NCBI RefSeq assembly: GCF_024138395.1
Contig: NZ_JAMYDU010000001.1
Location: forward strand, 186,001-250,000
Origin: Pseudomonas mandelii
Lineage (GTDB): Bacteria > Pseudomonadota > Gammaproteobacteria > Pseudomonadales > Pseudomonadaceae
Length of the DNA: 64,000 nucleotides
Reading direction: 5' to 3'
Of the stretch, positions 34,422-43,756 are shown in pieces. The position numbers were made by a program, and so were the translations under genes. The notes beneath the pieces are model-generated. The model saw nothing but the letters and a program-made list of their open reading frames with translations. It was not told the DNA's origin and did no database searches. Position 1 is the first letter of the stretch. Every line of letters starts with the position of its first letter.

Positions 34422-35880
34422 AAGCCTGCGTGGTGGATTGAGCCTGGTGCTGTTGGCCATGAGCCTCGCCGGTTGCGCCAGTTACAGCGGCCTGACCACC
34501 GAAGGCGTCAGCCTCGATGCGAAAAATCTCAAGGTCGGGCAATCCCTCACCGGCGTGACCCTGTCGCCCGCCGCGTGGCCAAAAAGTGACTGGTGGAAAA
34601 GCCTCGGCGACCCGCAACTCGACGGTCTGATCCGCGAAGCCTTGCACGACAGCCCCGACATGCAGATCGCCGACGCCCGCGCCCACCAGGCCAGCGCCGC
34701 TGCCTATGCCGCCGACGCCGCGCGGATGCCGACCCTCGATGCCAGCGCCGGCGTCAGCCGTTCGCGTCTGGCTCGCGATCAGGACCCGAGCGGGCAGGGT
34801 GGCACCTACTCCACCGTGCGCAACGTGGGTGCCAGTTTCAATTACAACTTCGACCTTTGGGGCGGTCAGCGCGCTGCCTGGGAAGCCGCATTGGGCCAAG
34901 CCCGTGCCGCCGAAGTCGATCAGCAAGCCGCGCAGCTGACCTTGTCCGCTGACGTCGCCCGTGCCTACAGCGATCTGGGGCAGGCACATATCATCCATGA
35001 CTTGGCCAGCGAAGACCTCAAGCGCACCCAACAAATGCTCGACCTCAGTCAGCGTCGTCTGAGTTCGGGGATCGACAGCCAGTACCAATTCCAACAGACC
35101 GAAAGCCTGGAAGCCAGCGCCGAAGCCAGCCTGATCGACGCCGAGAAACGCCTGCAAAGCGCGAAAATCGCCTTTGCCGTGCTGCTGGGCAAAGGTCCCG
35201 ATCGTGGTAACGAAATCACCCGACCGAAAGTTCTTCAGGCAAGCGCCGTGGCTTTGCCGTCGGTGCTGCCGGCGGAATTGCTCGGTCGTCGCCCGGACTT
35301 GGTGGCGGCACGCTGGCGGGTTGAAGCCGCGAGCAAAAACATCGCGGCGGGCAAGACCCGGTTCTACCCCAACCTCAACCTGAGCGCGGTGGCGGGTGTC
35401 GAGTCGTTGCTGGGCGATGCGATGTTTGGTTCAGCGAGTCGTTTCTTCAACGTCGCGCCGACGATCTCGGTGCCGATTTTCGACGGTGGCCGTTTGCGTG
35501 CCGACCTCGATTCCCGTGACGCCGATTACGACCTCGCGGTGGCGCAGTACAACAAAAGCCTGGTGAAAGCCCTGGGCGATGTCAGCGACACCATCAACCA
35601 GTTGCGCGATATCGGCCGGCAAATCGGCGCCCAGCAGCACGCCACCGACATTGCCCAGGATTCTTACAACACCGTGGTCCAGCGTTACGGTTCCGGCATC
35701 GGTAACTACCTGGACGTGCTCAGCATCGAGCAGCAATTGCTCCAGGCCCAGCGTCAGCTGGCCAACCTGAATGCCGAGCAGATCGACCTGTCGATTCAAC
35801 TGATGCAAGCGCTGGGCGGCGGCTTCCAGGGCGAAACCCTGACCGCGGCCAACGCAACCCCAGCCACGCAGCACAACTAA
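34411..35880 (+). CDS. Outer-membrane efflux lipoprotein (OprM/NodT family)
   Basis: A 489-residue TolC-family channel. A lipobox LAGC places the lipidated Cys at residue 22. Two OEP repeats follow with long coiled-coil helices (about 75-260 and 290-470), and RRPDLVAARWRVEAASKNI marks the start of the second repeat. It forms the outer-membrane exit of the EmrAB-type pump. The start lies inside the marR 3' end, so translation is probably coupled. Confidence 0.92.
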   Translation: MNNKSLRGGLSLVLLAMSLAGCASYSGLTTEGVSLDAKNLKVGQSLTGVTLSPAAWPKSDWWKSLGDPQLDGLIREALHDSPDMQIADARAHQASAAAYAADAARMPTLDASAGVSRSRLARDQDPSGQGGTYSTVRNVGASFNYNFDLWGGQRAAWEAALGQARAAEVDQQAAQLTLSADVARAYSDLGQAHIIHDLASEDLKRTQQMLDLSQRRLSSGIDSQYQFQQTESLEASAEASLIDAEKRLQSAKIAFAVLLGKGPDRGNEITRPKVLQASAVALPSVLPAELLGRRPDLVAARWRVEAASKNIAAGKTRFYPNLNLSAVAGVESLLGDAMFGSASRFFNVAPTISVPIFDGGRLRADLDSRDADYDLAVAQYNKSLVKALGDVSDTINQLRDIGRQIGAQQHATDIAQDSYNTVVQRYGSGIGNYLDVLSIEQQLLQAQRQLANLNAEQIDLSIQLMQALGGGFQGETLTAANATPATQHN

Positions 35881-35895
35881 TTCAAGGTACCCGTC

Positions 35896-37098
35896 ATGGC
35901 CACTGTCGATACATCCCAAGCCCCTGACAACGCTCAAGACACGAGCAATCCACGCAAACGCAAAGTGATGCTGTTTGTGCTAACCATCGTGGTATTCCTC
36001 GCCGGGCTCGGCGTCTGGGGTTATCACCAATTTTACGGTCGCTGGAACGAAAGCACCGACGACGCCTATGTGAACGGCAACGTGGTGGAAATCACTCCGT
36101 TGGTTACCGGCACCGTGGTTAGCATCGGTGCCGACGATGGCGATTTGGTCCACGAAGGCCAGGTGCTGATTAACTTTGACCCGAACGACGCTGAAGTCGG
36201 TCTGCAAAGTGCCCAGGCCAATCTGGCTCGCACTGTGCGTCAGGTTCGAGGCTTGTACAGTAATGTCGACGGCATGAAAGCCCAGGTCAATGCGCAACAG
36301 GCCGAAGTGCAGAAGGCTCAGGACAACTTCAATCGCCGGAAAAACCTCGCCGCTGGCGGGGCGATTTCCCAGGAAGAATTGTCCCACGCCCGCGATGACC
36401 TGACCTCGGCGCAAAACGCCCTGGCCAACACCAAACAACAGCTCATGACCACCAGCGCGTTGGTCGATGACACCGTGGTGTCGTCGCACCCGGACGTGAT
36501 GTCCGCCGCCGCACAATTGCGTCAGGCCTACCTGACCCATGCCCGCAGCACCTTGATCGCGCCGGTCACCGGTTACGTTGCCAAACGCAGTGTGCAACTG
36601 GGCCAGCGGGTCCAGCCGGGCACCGCGCTGATGGCGGTGATCCCGCTGGATCAACTGTGGATCGACGCCAACTTCAAGGAAACCCAACTGCGTGACATGC
36701 GTATCGGTCAGCCGGTAGACATCGAAGCCGACCTTTACGGCAGCGACGTCAAATACAGCGGCACCATCGACAGCCTCGGTGCCGGGACCGGCAGCGCGTT
36801 TGCCTTGCTGCCGGCGCAAAACGCCACCGGAAACTGGATCAAGATCGTGCAGCGGGTGCCGGTGCGGATTCACATCAACGCCGAAGAGCTGGTCAAGCAC
36901 CCGTTGCGGGTCGGCCTGTCGACTCAGGTCGATGTCAACCTGCGTGACCAGAGCGGTCCGGTGCTGGCGCAACAGTCGCCGCAAAAGGCCTCGTTCAGCA
37001 CCAGCGTCTACGACCGTCAGTTGGCCGAGGCCGACGCGATGATCACTCAGTTGATTCACGACAACAGCGTCGCGGTCAACAAAACCGCGCACCGCTGA
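35896..37098 (+). CDS. emrA: EmrA-like membrane-fusion protein
   Basis: A 400-residue HlyD-family adaptor. One N-terminal membrane segment (about residues 24-44) follows a short cytoplasmic tail. A biotinyl-lipoyl half (STDDAYVNGNVVEITPLVTG), a coiled-coil hairpin (about 95-210) and the second half VTGYVAKRSVQLGQRVQPGT follow. It links EmrB to the outer-membrane channel. It starts 15 bases after the channel gene. Confidence 0.9.
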   Translation: MATVDTSQAPDNAQDTSNPRKRKVMLFVLTIVVFLAGLGVWGYHQFYGRWNESTDDAYVNGNVVEITPLVTGTVVSIGADDGDLVHEGQVLINFDPNDAEVGLQSAQANLARTVRQVRGLYSNVDGMKAQVNAQQAEVQKAQDNFNRRKNLAAGGAISQEELSHARDDLTSAQNALANTKQQLMTTSALVDDTVVSSHPDVMSAAAQLRQAYLTHARSTLIAPVTGYVAKRSVQLGQRVQPGTALMAVIPLDQLWIDANFKETQLRDMRIGQPVDIEADLYGSDVKYSGTIDSLGAGTGSAFALLPAQNATGNWIKIVQRVPVRIHINAEELVKHPLRVGLSTQVDVNLRDQSGPVLAQQSPQKASFSTSVYDRQLAEADAMITQLIHDNSVAVNKTAHR

Positions 37099-37115
37099 TT
37101 CGCCATCACACCGGC

Positions 37116-37247
37116 CCTGTGGGAGCGAGCCTTTGTGGTGAGGGGGCTTGCCCCCGCTCGGCTGCGAAGCAGTCGCAAAGCTTTCGGGGTCGCTTCGCGA
37201 CCCAACGGGGGCAAACCCCCTCACCACAAAGGCTTGCTCCCACAAGG
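37116..37247. repeat. Large nested palindrome inside the efflux operon
   Basis: A ~132-base element with nearly complementary outer arms (tgtgggagcgagcctttgtg ... cacaaaggcttgctcccaca), a middle pair of G5/C5 tracts ('gggggcttgccccc' type) and inner hairpin 'gggtcgcttcgcgaccc'. It fills most of the 201-base emrA-emrB gap. Confidence 0.85.
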
Positions 37248-37299
37248 TCAGCTGCGTCAGTAACAGGCGCTGTGCCAATCAGGTTTCAAAGGATTTGCG

Positions 37300-38829
37300 A
37301 TGAGCAATAACGCGTCTTTCACGCCGCCCAGCCTCCTGCTCAGCACCATCGGTCTGTCGCTGGCGACCTTCATGCAGGTGCTCGACACCACCATCGCCAA
37401 CGTGGCCTTGCCGACGATTTCCGGCAATCTGGGTGTGAGTTCGGAGCAGGGCACCTGGGTCATCACCTCGTTTGCCGTGAGCAATGCCATCGCGCTGCCG
37501 CTGACCGGTTGGCTCAGCCGGCGTTTCGGTGAGGTAAAGCTGTTTCTTTGGGCGACGATACTGTTCGTGCTGGCCTCGTTTCTGTGCGGTATTTCAACCT
37601 CGATGCCAGAGCTGATCGGCTTTCGGGTGCTTCAAGGCCTGGTGGCCGGGCCGTTGTATCCGATGACGCAGACGCTATTGATTGCGGTCTATCCGCCCGC
37701 CAGGCGAGGCATGGCCTTGGCATTGCTGGCGATGGTCACGGTGGTGGCGCCGATTGCCGGGCCGATTCTCGGCGGCTGGATCACCGACAGTTATAGCTGG
37801 CCGTGGATTTTCTTTATCAACGTGCCGATCGGGATTTTCGCGGTGATGGTGGTGCGCCAGCAACTCAAGGCGCGGCCGGTGGTGACCAGTTACCAGCCGA
37901 TGGATTACGTGGGTTTGATCACGTTGATCATTGGCGTGGGCGCGTTGCAGGTGATCCTCGACAAGGGCAATGACCTGGACTGGTTCGAGTCGAATTTCAT
38001 CATCATCGGCGCGGCAATTTCAGTGATTGCGCTGGCGGTGTTCGTGATCTGGGAAATGACCGACAAGCATCCGGTGGTCAATCTGCGGCTGTTCGCCCAC
38101 CGCAATTTCCGCATCGGCACCATCGTGTTGGTGGGCGGTTACGCCGGGTTCTTCGGCATTAACCTGATCCTGCCGCAATGGCTGCAAACCCAAATGGGCT
38201 ACACCGCCACCTGGGCCGGATTGGCTGTGGCACCGATCGGTATTCTGCCGGTGCTGCTGTCGCCGTTTGTCGGCAAGTACGCGCACAAGTTCGACCTGCG
38301 ACTGTTGGCCGGTGGCGCGTTCCTCTGTATCGGTTTGAGTTGCTTCATGCGCGCCGGGTTTACCAATGAAGTGGACTTCCAGCACATCGCCCTGGTGCAG
38401 CTGTTCATGGGCATTGGCGTGGCGCTGTTCTTCATGCCGACCTTGAGCATTTTGATGTCGGATTTGCCACCGAGCCAGATTGCTGACGGCGCAGGGCTTG
38501 CGACCTTCCTGCGAACCCTGGGCGGTAGTTTTGCGGCCTCGTTGACCACCTGGATCTGGATTCGCCGCGCCGATCAACACCATGCATATTTGAGTGAAAG
38601 CATCACCACGTATGAGCCGGCGACCCGGGATGCCTTGAATGCGTTGGGCGGGGCGGGTAACCCGGCCTACGCGCAACTGGATCATGTGCTGACGAGCCAG
38701 GCGTACATGCTCTCCACCGTGGATTACTTCACGTTACTGGGGTGGGCGTTCATGGGATTGATTCTGCTGGTGTGGCTGGCGAAACCGCCGTTTGCGGCGA
38801 AGGCGGGGCCGGCCTCGGCAGGCCACTAA
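37300..38829 (+). CDS. emrB: EmrB-like DHA2 MFS drug transporter
   Basis: A 509-residue, 14-segment DHA2-type transporter. Near the start is LDTTIANVALPTISGNLGVS, and later the antiporter motif C region (MVTVVAPIAGPILGGWITD). It uses the proton gradient to export hydrophobic drugs through EmrA and the outer-membrane channel. A 200-base gap with a strong palindrome separates it from emrA, so its level may differ from that of the upstream genes. Confidence 0.92.
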   Translation: MSNNASFTPPSLLLSTIGLSLATFMQVLDTTIANVALPTISGNLGVSSEQGTWVITSFAVSNAIALPLTGWLSRRFGEVKLFLWATILFVLASFLCGISTSMPELIGFRVLQGLVAGPLYPMTQTLLIAVYPPARRGMALALLAMVTVVAPIAGPILGGWITDSYSWPWIFFINVPIGIFAVMVVRQQLKARPVVTSYQPMDYVGLITLIIGVGALQVILDKGNDLDWFESNFIIIGAAISVIALAVFVIWEMTDKHPVVNLRLFAHRNFRIGTIVLVGGYAGFFGINLILPQWLQTQMGYTATWAGLAVAPIGILPVLLSPFVGKYAHKFDLRLLAGGAFLCIGLSCFMRAGFTNEVDFQHIALVQLFMGIGVALFFMPTLSILMSDLPPSQIADGAGLATFLRTLGGSFAASLTTWIWIRRADQHHAYLSESITTYEPATRDALNALGGAGNPAYAQLDHVLTSQAYMLSTVDYFTLLGWAFMGLILLVWLAKPPFAAKAGPASAGH

Positions 38830-38837
38830 GCCCGGAC

Positions 38838-38948
38838 GATCGTTCCCACGCTCCGCGTGGGAATGCCTCAACGGACGCTCCGCGTTCGGCTCTGGAAGGG
38901 ACGCAGAGCGTCCCGGGCTGCATTCCCACGCAGAGCGTGGGAACGATC
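38838..38948. repeat. Long nested palindromic repeat, family A copy 3
   Basis: Bounded by GATCGTTCCCACGC and GCGTGGGAACGATC, inner hairpins 'ggacgctccgcgttc' and 'ggacgcagagcgtcc'-like. It lies between the convergent emrB and lpxH genes. Confidence 0.9.
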
Positions 38949-38971
38949 AGGCAGGTTCTTTTGTTTGGCTG

Positions 38972-39724
38972 TCAGTTTACGGGTGCTGCCAATTGCGGTG
39001 GCGGGGTGAAGTCGAAAGGCGCCAACGCAAACCCTTGCTCATCCACCTGCAACGCCCAACCCTGACGATCCCAATCCCCCAACACAATGCGTTTGGCCGC
39101 CTGCTCGCCAATCTGCAACTTGTGAATGGCGGGGCGGTGGGTGTGCCCATGGATCAAGGTTTTCACTCCATAGTGCTGCATGATCCGCGGCACTTCTTCC
39201 GGCGTGACATCAACAATGTCATTGGCCTTCATCCGCGTCTGCGCCCGGCTTTCGCTGCGCAGCTTGCGCCCCAGTTTATGGCGAGTGCGCAAGGGCAGGT
39301 GCCGCAGGATAAACAGGGTGATCGGGTTGCGCAGGTAACGCCGCAGCTTCATATACGCTTCGTCGCGGGTGCAAAGGCTGTCGCCGTGCATCAATAGCAC
39401 CGGCTCGCCGTAAAACTGCACGACACTCGGGTCCTTCAGCAATGTACAGCCAGCCTGTTTGCAGAAGGCCTTGCCAAGCATGAAGTCGCGATTGCCGTGC
39501 ATCAGAAAAATGGCCGTGCCGCTGTCGCTGAGTTCGCGCAGGGCCTGGCAGATGGAACGCTGGAACGGCGTCATGGCATCGTCGCCAATCCACGCCTCGA
39601 AAAAGTCGCCCAGAATGTACAACGCACTCGCCGAACGGGCGCGTCCAGCGAGCAAATCCAGAAACGCCCGGGTAATGTCCGGGCGCTCCTCTTCCAGATG
39701 CAAGTCTGAAATCAGCAGTATCAC
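38972..39724 (-). CDS. lpxH: UDP-2,3-diacylglucosamine diphosphatase
   Basis: A 250-residue metallophosphoesterase that removes UMP from UDP-2,3-diacylglucosamine to form lipid X in lipid A synthesis. Motifs: [42 protein letters not shown] and HGHTHRP. It overlaps the ppiB stop by four bases (ATGA) and so is co-translated with it, a usual Pseudomonas pairing. Confidence 0.95.
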   Translation of the reverse strand: MILLISDLHLEEERPDITRAFLDLLAGRARSASALYILGDFFEAWIGDDAMTPFQRSICQALRELSDSGTAIFLMHGNRDFMLGKAFCKQAGCTLLKDPSVVQFYGEPVLLMHGDSLCTRDEAYMKLRRYLRNPITLFILRHLPLRTRHKLGRKLRSESRAQTRMKANDIVDVTPEEVPRIMQHYGVKTLIHGHTHRPAIHKLQIGEQAAKRIVLGDWDRQGWALQVDEQGFALAPFDFTPPPQLAAPVN

Positions 39725-40224
39725 TCAATGATCTCGGCTTTCTCGATGATCACGTCTTCTGCTGGTACGTCCTGGTGGCCGGCTTTGGAAGTCGTGGCCA
39801 CGCCTTTGATCTTGTCGACCACGTCGGTGCCTTCAACTACTTTGGCGAATACGGCGTAGCCCCAACCCTGAGCGGTTTTGCCGCTGTGGTTCAGGAAGCT
39901 GTTGTCAGCCACGTTGATGAAGAACTGGGCGGAAGCCGAATGCGGCTCCATGGTGCGGGCCATGGCCACGCTGTACTTCACGTTCGGAAGGCCGTTGTCG
40001 GCTTCGTTCTGGATGCTTGGGCGCTTGTCTTTCTTTTCTTTCATGCCTGGCTCGAAACCGCCGCCCTGGATCATGAAGTTACCGATGACGCGGTGGAAAA
40101 CAGTGTTTTCGTAGTGACCGGCTTTGACGTACTCGATGAAGTTGGCCACGGTGATCGGGGCTTTTTCGGCGTTCAGTTCCAGGACGATGTCGCCGAAGTT
40201 GGTAGTCAGTTTGACTTGGGTCAT
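39721..40224 (-). CDS. ppiB: Cytoplasmic cyclophilin-type peptidyl-prolyl isomerase
   Basis: A 167-residue cyclophilin without a signal peptide. Active-site region: [18 protein letters not shown], then [20 protein letters not shown] and [15 protein letters not shown]. It speeds proline isomerisation in folding proteins. Divergent from glnS-cysS. Length and motifs fit PpiB rather than the exported PpiA. Confidence 0.95.
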   Translation of the reverse strand: MTQVKLTTNFGDIVLELNAEKAPITVANFIEYVKAGHYENTVFHRVIGNFMIQGGGFEPGMKEKKDKRPSIQNEADNGLPNVKYSVAMARTMEPHSASAQFFINVADNSFLNHSGKTAQGWGYAVFAKVVEGTDVVDKIKGVATTSKAGHQDVPAEDVIIEKAEIIE

Positions 40225-40484
40225 GATCTGTACTCTTTAAGGAATTCGTGGGTTTCGGGCGTGTTGACCCTCAACCAGTCCGGCCAGTGTTGGCCAAGGC
40301 ACGCAGTTTAGCGTGCCGGGCGCGAATTTCGAGGCTGTTTTTCATTGGCAACCGATTAAATGCAACCGATTGCCGGCCTGCTCTGTCAGCCACTTGACAG
40401 CATCGGCTATGATAAGCCCCTTTGATTTATAACAGCCGCTTTGATTTGGCCAACTGGCCGCGCACTTGTACGTTCAAGGATCCT

Positions 40485-42182
40485 ATGAGCAAGCCCACTG
40501 TCGACCCTACCTCGAATTCCAAGACCGGCCCTGCCGTGCCGGTCAATTTCCTGCGCCCGATCATCCAGGCGGACCTGGACTCGGGTAAGCACACGCAGAT
40601 CGTCACCCGTTTCCCGCCTGAGCCCAACGGCTACCTGCACATCGGTCACGCCAAGTCGATCTGTGTGAACTTCGGTCTGGCCCAGGAATTCGGCGGCGTC
40701 ACGCACCTGCGTTTCGACGACACCAACCCGGCCAAGGAAGACCAGGAATACATCGACGCGATCGAAAGCGACGTCAAATGGCTGGGCTTCGAATGGTCCG
40801 GTGAAGTGCGCTATGCCTCGCAGTATTTTGACCAGTTGCACGACTGGGCGGTAGAGCTGATCAAGGCCGGCAAGGCTTACGTCGATGATCTGAGCCCGGA
40901 ACAGGCCAAGGAATACCGTGGCAGCCTGACCGAGCCGGGCAAGAACAGCCCGTTCCGCGACCGCTCCGTGGAAGAAAACCTCGACTGGTTCGCCCGCATG
41001 CGCGCCGGCGAATTCCCGGACGGCGCACGCGTGCTGCGGGCCAAGATCGACATGGCCTCGCCGAACATGAACCTGCGCGACCCGATCATGTATCGCATCC
41101 GTCACGCGCATCACCACCAGACCGGCGACAAGTGGTGCATCTACCCGAACTACGACTTCACCCACGGTCAGTCGGACGCCATCGAAGGCATCACCCACTC
41201 GATCTGCACCCTGGAGTTCGAAAGCCATCGTCCGCTGTACGACTGGTTCCTCGACAACCTGCCCGTGCCGGCACACCCGCGTCAGTACGAGTTCAGCCGC
41301 CTGAACCTGAACTACACCATCACCAGCAAGCGTAAGCTCAAGCAACTGGTCGATGAAAAGCACGTTCATGGCTGGGACGATCCGCGCATGTCCACGCTGT
41401 CGGGCTTCCGCCGCCGTGGCTACACGCCGAAATCGATCCGCAACTTCTGCGAAATGATCGGCACCAACCGTTCCGACGGCGTCGTCGATTTCGGCATGCT
41501 CGAATTCAGCATCCGTGATGACCTCGACCACAGCGCCCCCCGCGCCATGTGCGTGTTGCGTCCGCTGAAAGTCGTGATCACCAATTATCCGGAAGGCCAG
41601 GTCGAAAACCTCGAATTGGCGTGCCACCCGAAAGAAGACATGGGCGTGCGCGTTCTGCCGTTCGCCCGTGAGCTCTACATCGACCGTGAAGACTTCATGG
41701 AAGAGCCGCCAAAAGGCTACAAGCGCCTGGAGCCGAACGGCGAAGTGCGTCTGCGCGGCAGCTACGTGATCCGTGCCGACGAAGCGATCAAGGACGCCGA
41801 TGGCAACATCGTCGAACTGCGTTGCTCGTACGATCCGGAAACGTTGGGCAAAAATCCGGAAGGCCGCAAGGTCAAAGGCGTGGTGCACTGGGTGCCGGCC
41901 GCGGCCAGCGTCGAATGCGAAGTGCGTCTGTACGATCGCCTGTTCCGTTCGGCCAACCCGGAGAAAGCCGAAGACAGCGCCAGTTTCCTGGACAACATCA
42001 ACCCTGACTCGCTGCAAGTTCTCACTGGTTGTCGTGCCGAGCCTTCGCTTGGCAATGCACAGCCGGAAGACCGTTTCCAGTTCGAGCGCGAAGGTTACTT
42101 CGTCGCGGATATCAAGGACTCGAAGCCAGGTGTTCCGGTGTTCAACCGTACCGTGACCCTGCGCGATTCGTGGGGCCAGTGA
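40485..42182 (+). CDS. glnS: Glutaminyl-tRNA synthetase
   Basis: A 565-residue class I synthetase. HIGH motif: [14 protein letters not shown]; the KMSKS-equivalent is [11 protein letters not shown]. An anticodon-binding beta-barrel C-terminal domain follows ([20 protein letters not shown]). ATG 40485 (MSKPTVDP) has AAGGA four bases upstream and gives the usual N-terminus; the longer frame starts in the leader. Followed by cysS after 24 bases. Confidence 0.97.
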   Translation: MSKPTVDPTSNSKTGPAVPVNFLRPIIQADLDSGKHTQIVTRFPPEPNGYLHIGHAKSICVNFGLAQEFGGVTHLRFDDTNPAKEDQEYIDAIESDVKWLGFEWSGEVRYASQYFDQLHDWAVELIKAGKAYVDDLSPEQAKEYRGSLTEPGKNSPFRDRSVEENLDWFARMRAGEFPDGARVLRAKIDMASPNMNLRDPIMYRIRHAHHHQTGDKWCIYPNYDFTHGQSDAIEGITHSICTLEFESHRPLYDWFLDNLPVPAHPRQYEFSRLNLNYTITSKRKLKQLVDEKHVHGWDDPRMSTLSGFRRRGYTPKSIRNFCEMIGTNRSDGVVDFGMLEFSIRDDLDHSAPRAMCVLRPLKVVITNYPEGQVENLELACHPKEDMGVRVLPFARELYIDREDFMEEPPKGYKRLEPNGEVRLRGSYVIRADEAIKDADGNIVELRCSYDPETLGKNPEGRKVKGVVHWVPAAASVECEVRLYDRLFRSANPEKAEDSASFLDNINPDSLQVLTGCRAEPSLGNAQPEDRFQFEREGYFVADIKDSKPGVPVFNRTVTLRDSWGQ

Positions 42183-42206
42183 TTCAGCGTTAAGGAAGGA
42201 GCATTC

Positions 42207-43589
42207 GTGCTTACGATCTACAACACGCTCACCAAGAGCAAAGAAGTCTTCAAGCCTCTGGATGGCAACAATGTGCGCATGTACGTCTGCGGGATGACCG
42301 TGTACGACTACTGCCACATTGGCCATGGCCGCAGCATGGTCGCGTTCGACCTGGTGACCCGCTGGTTGCGGTTCAGCGGTTACAACCTGACCTACGTGCG
42401 CAACATCACCGACATCGAAGACAAGATCATCAATCGGGCGAAGGAGAACGGCGAGCCGTTCGACGCGCTGACCGAGCGCATGATCACTGCGATGCACGAG
42501 GACGAGGCGCGCCTCAACATCCTCAAGCCGGACATGGAGCCGCGAGCCACCGATCACATCGCTGGTATGCAGAGCATGATCCAGACCCTGATCGACAAGG
42601 GTTACGCCTACGCACCGGGCAATGGCGACGTGTACTACCGCGTCGCCAAGTTCATGGGCTACGGCAAGCTGTCACGCAAGAAGATCGAAGACCTGCGCAT
42701 CGGCGCACGGATCGAAGTCGACGAGTCCAAGCAGGACCCGTTGGACTTCGTGCTGTGGAAAGGCGCCAAGCCGGGCGAGCCTAGCTGGCCATCGCCGTGG
42801 GGTGACGGCCGTCCGGGCTGGCACATCGAGTGCTCGGTGATGTCCACCTGCTGCCTCGGCGAGACCTTCGACATTCATGGCGGCGGCAGCGACCTGGAGT
42901 TCCCGCACCATGAAAACGAAATCGCCCAGAGCGAAGCGGCGACCGGCAAGACCTACGCCAACGCGTGGATGCATTGCGGCATGATTCGCATCAATGGCGA
43001 GAAGATGTCCAAGTCCTTGAACAACTTCTTCACCATTCGCGACGTGCTGGAAAAGTACCACCCGGAAGTCGTGCGTTACCTGCTGGTATCCAGCCACTAC
43101 CGCAGCGCGATCAACTATTCGGAAGACAACCTCAAGGACGCCAAGGGCGCGCTTGAGCGTTTCTACCATGCGTTGAAAGGCCTGCCGAGCGTGGCACCGG
43201 CCGGTGGCGAAGCCTTTGTCGAGCGCTTCACTCAGGTGATGAACGACGACTTCGGCACGCCGGAAGCCTGCGCGGTGCTGTTCGAGATGGTGCGTGAGAT
43301 CAATCGTCTGCGTGAGAGCGATCTCGATGCGGCGGCGGGTTTGGCGGCTCGTTTGAAAGAGTTGGCCAGCGTGTTGGGTGTGTTGCAGCTTGAGGCCGAT
43401 GACTTCCTGCAGGCCGGTGCCGAAGGGCGCGTGGACGCAGCCGAAGTCGAGGCGCTGATTGCTGCACGTTTGGCGGCTCGTGCCGGTAAAGACTGGGCCG
43501 AATCCGACCGCATCCGCGACCAGCTCACCGCCATGGGCGTGGTGCTGGAAGACGGCAAGGGCGGGACGACCTGGCGTCTGGCTGACTGA
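42207..43589 (+). CDS. cysS: Cysteinyl-tRNA synthetase
   Basis: A 460-residue class I synthetase. Zinc/active-site region: [29 protein letters not shown] and [14 protein letters not shown] supply further zinc ligands; KMSKS is present as [15 protein letters not shown] start at 42207 with a strong AAGGAAGGAG site at 42192-42201. Probably co-transcribed with glnS. Confidence 0.97.
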   Translation: MLTIYNTLTKSKEVFKPLDGNNVRMYVCGMTVYDYCHIGHGRSMVAFDLVTRWLRFSGYNLTYVRNITDIEDKIINRAKENGEPFDALTERMITAMHEDEARLNILKPDMEPRATDHIAGMQSMIQTLIDKGYAYAPGNGDVYYRVAKFMGYGKLSRKKIEDLRIGARIEVDESKQDPLDFVLWKGAKPGEPSWPSPWGDGRPGWHIECSVMSTCCLGETFDIHGGGSDLEFPHHENEIAQSEAATGKTYANAWMHCGMIRINGEKMSKSLNNFFTIRDVLEKYHPEVVRYLLVSSHYRSAINYSEDNLKDAKGALERFYHALKGLPSVAPAGGEAFVERFTQVMNDDFGTPEACAVLFEMVREINRLRESDLDAAAGLAARLKELASVLGVLQLEADDFLQAGAEGRVDAAEVEALIAARLAARAGKDWAESDRIRDQLTAMGVVLEDGKGGTTWRLAD

Positions 43590-43610
43590 TTGCTGTATTG
43601 GCTACAAACA

Positions 43611-43637
43611 AAACCCGCCTTGTGCGGGTTTTTGTTT
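43611..43637 (+). terminator. Rho-independent terminator of glnS-cysS
   Basis: Stem AACCCGC (43612-43618) / GCGGGTT (43624-43630) followed by a T-run (43629-43633, TTTTTG). Confidence 0.9.
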
Positions 43638-43645
43638 GCCTCACT

Positions 43646-43756
43646 GATCGTTCCCACGCTCTGCGTGGGAATGCAGCCCGGGACGCTCCGCGTCCCTTCC
43701 ATAGCCGAACGCGGAGCGTCCGTTGAGGCATTCCTTTGCTGCGCGTGGGAACGATC
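43646..43756. repeat. Long nested palindromic repeat, family A copy 4
   Basis: Bounded by GATCGTTCCCACGC and GCGTGGGAACGATC. The right arm is partly degenerate ('ttcctttgctgcgcgtggg'). Its last GATCA supplies the TGA stop of the sigma-54 activator gene. Confidence 0.88.

Noticed and set aside
40383..40413. glnS promoter from TTGACA (40394) and TATGAT (40408)
   Set aside because: The spacer is only eight bases, too short for a sigma-70 promoter; the CTGTCA/TGACAG inverted repeat there may be chance.
40407..42557. 716-residue open frame opposite glnS
   Set aside because: Antisense shadow of a highly conserved synthetase gene.
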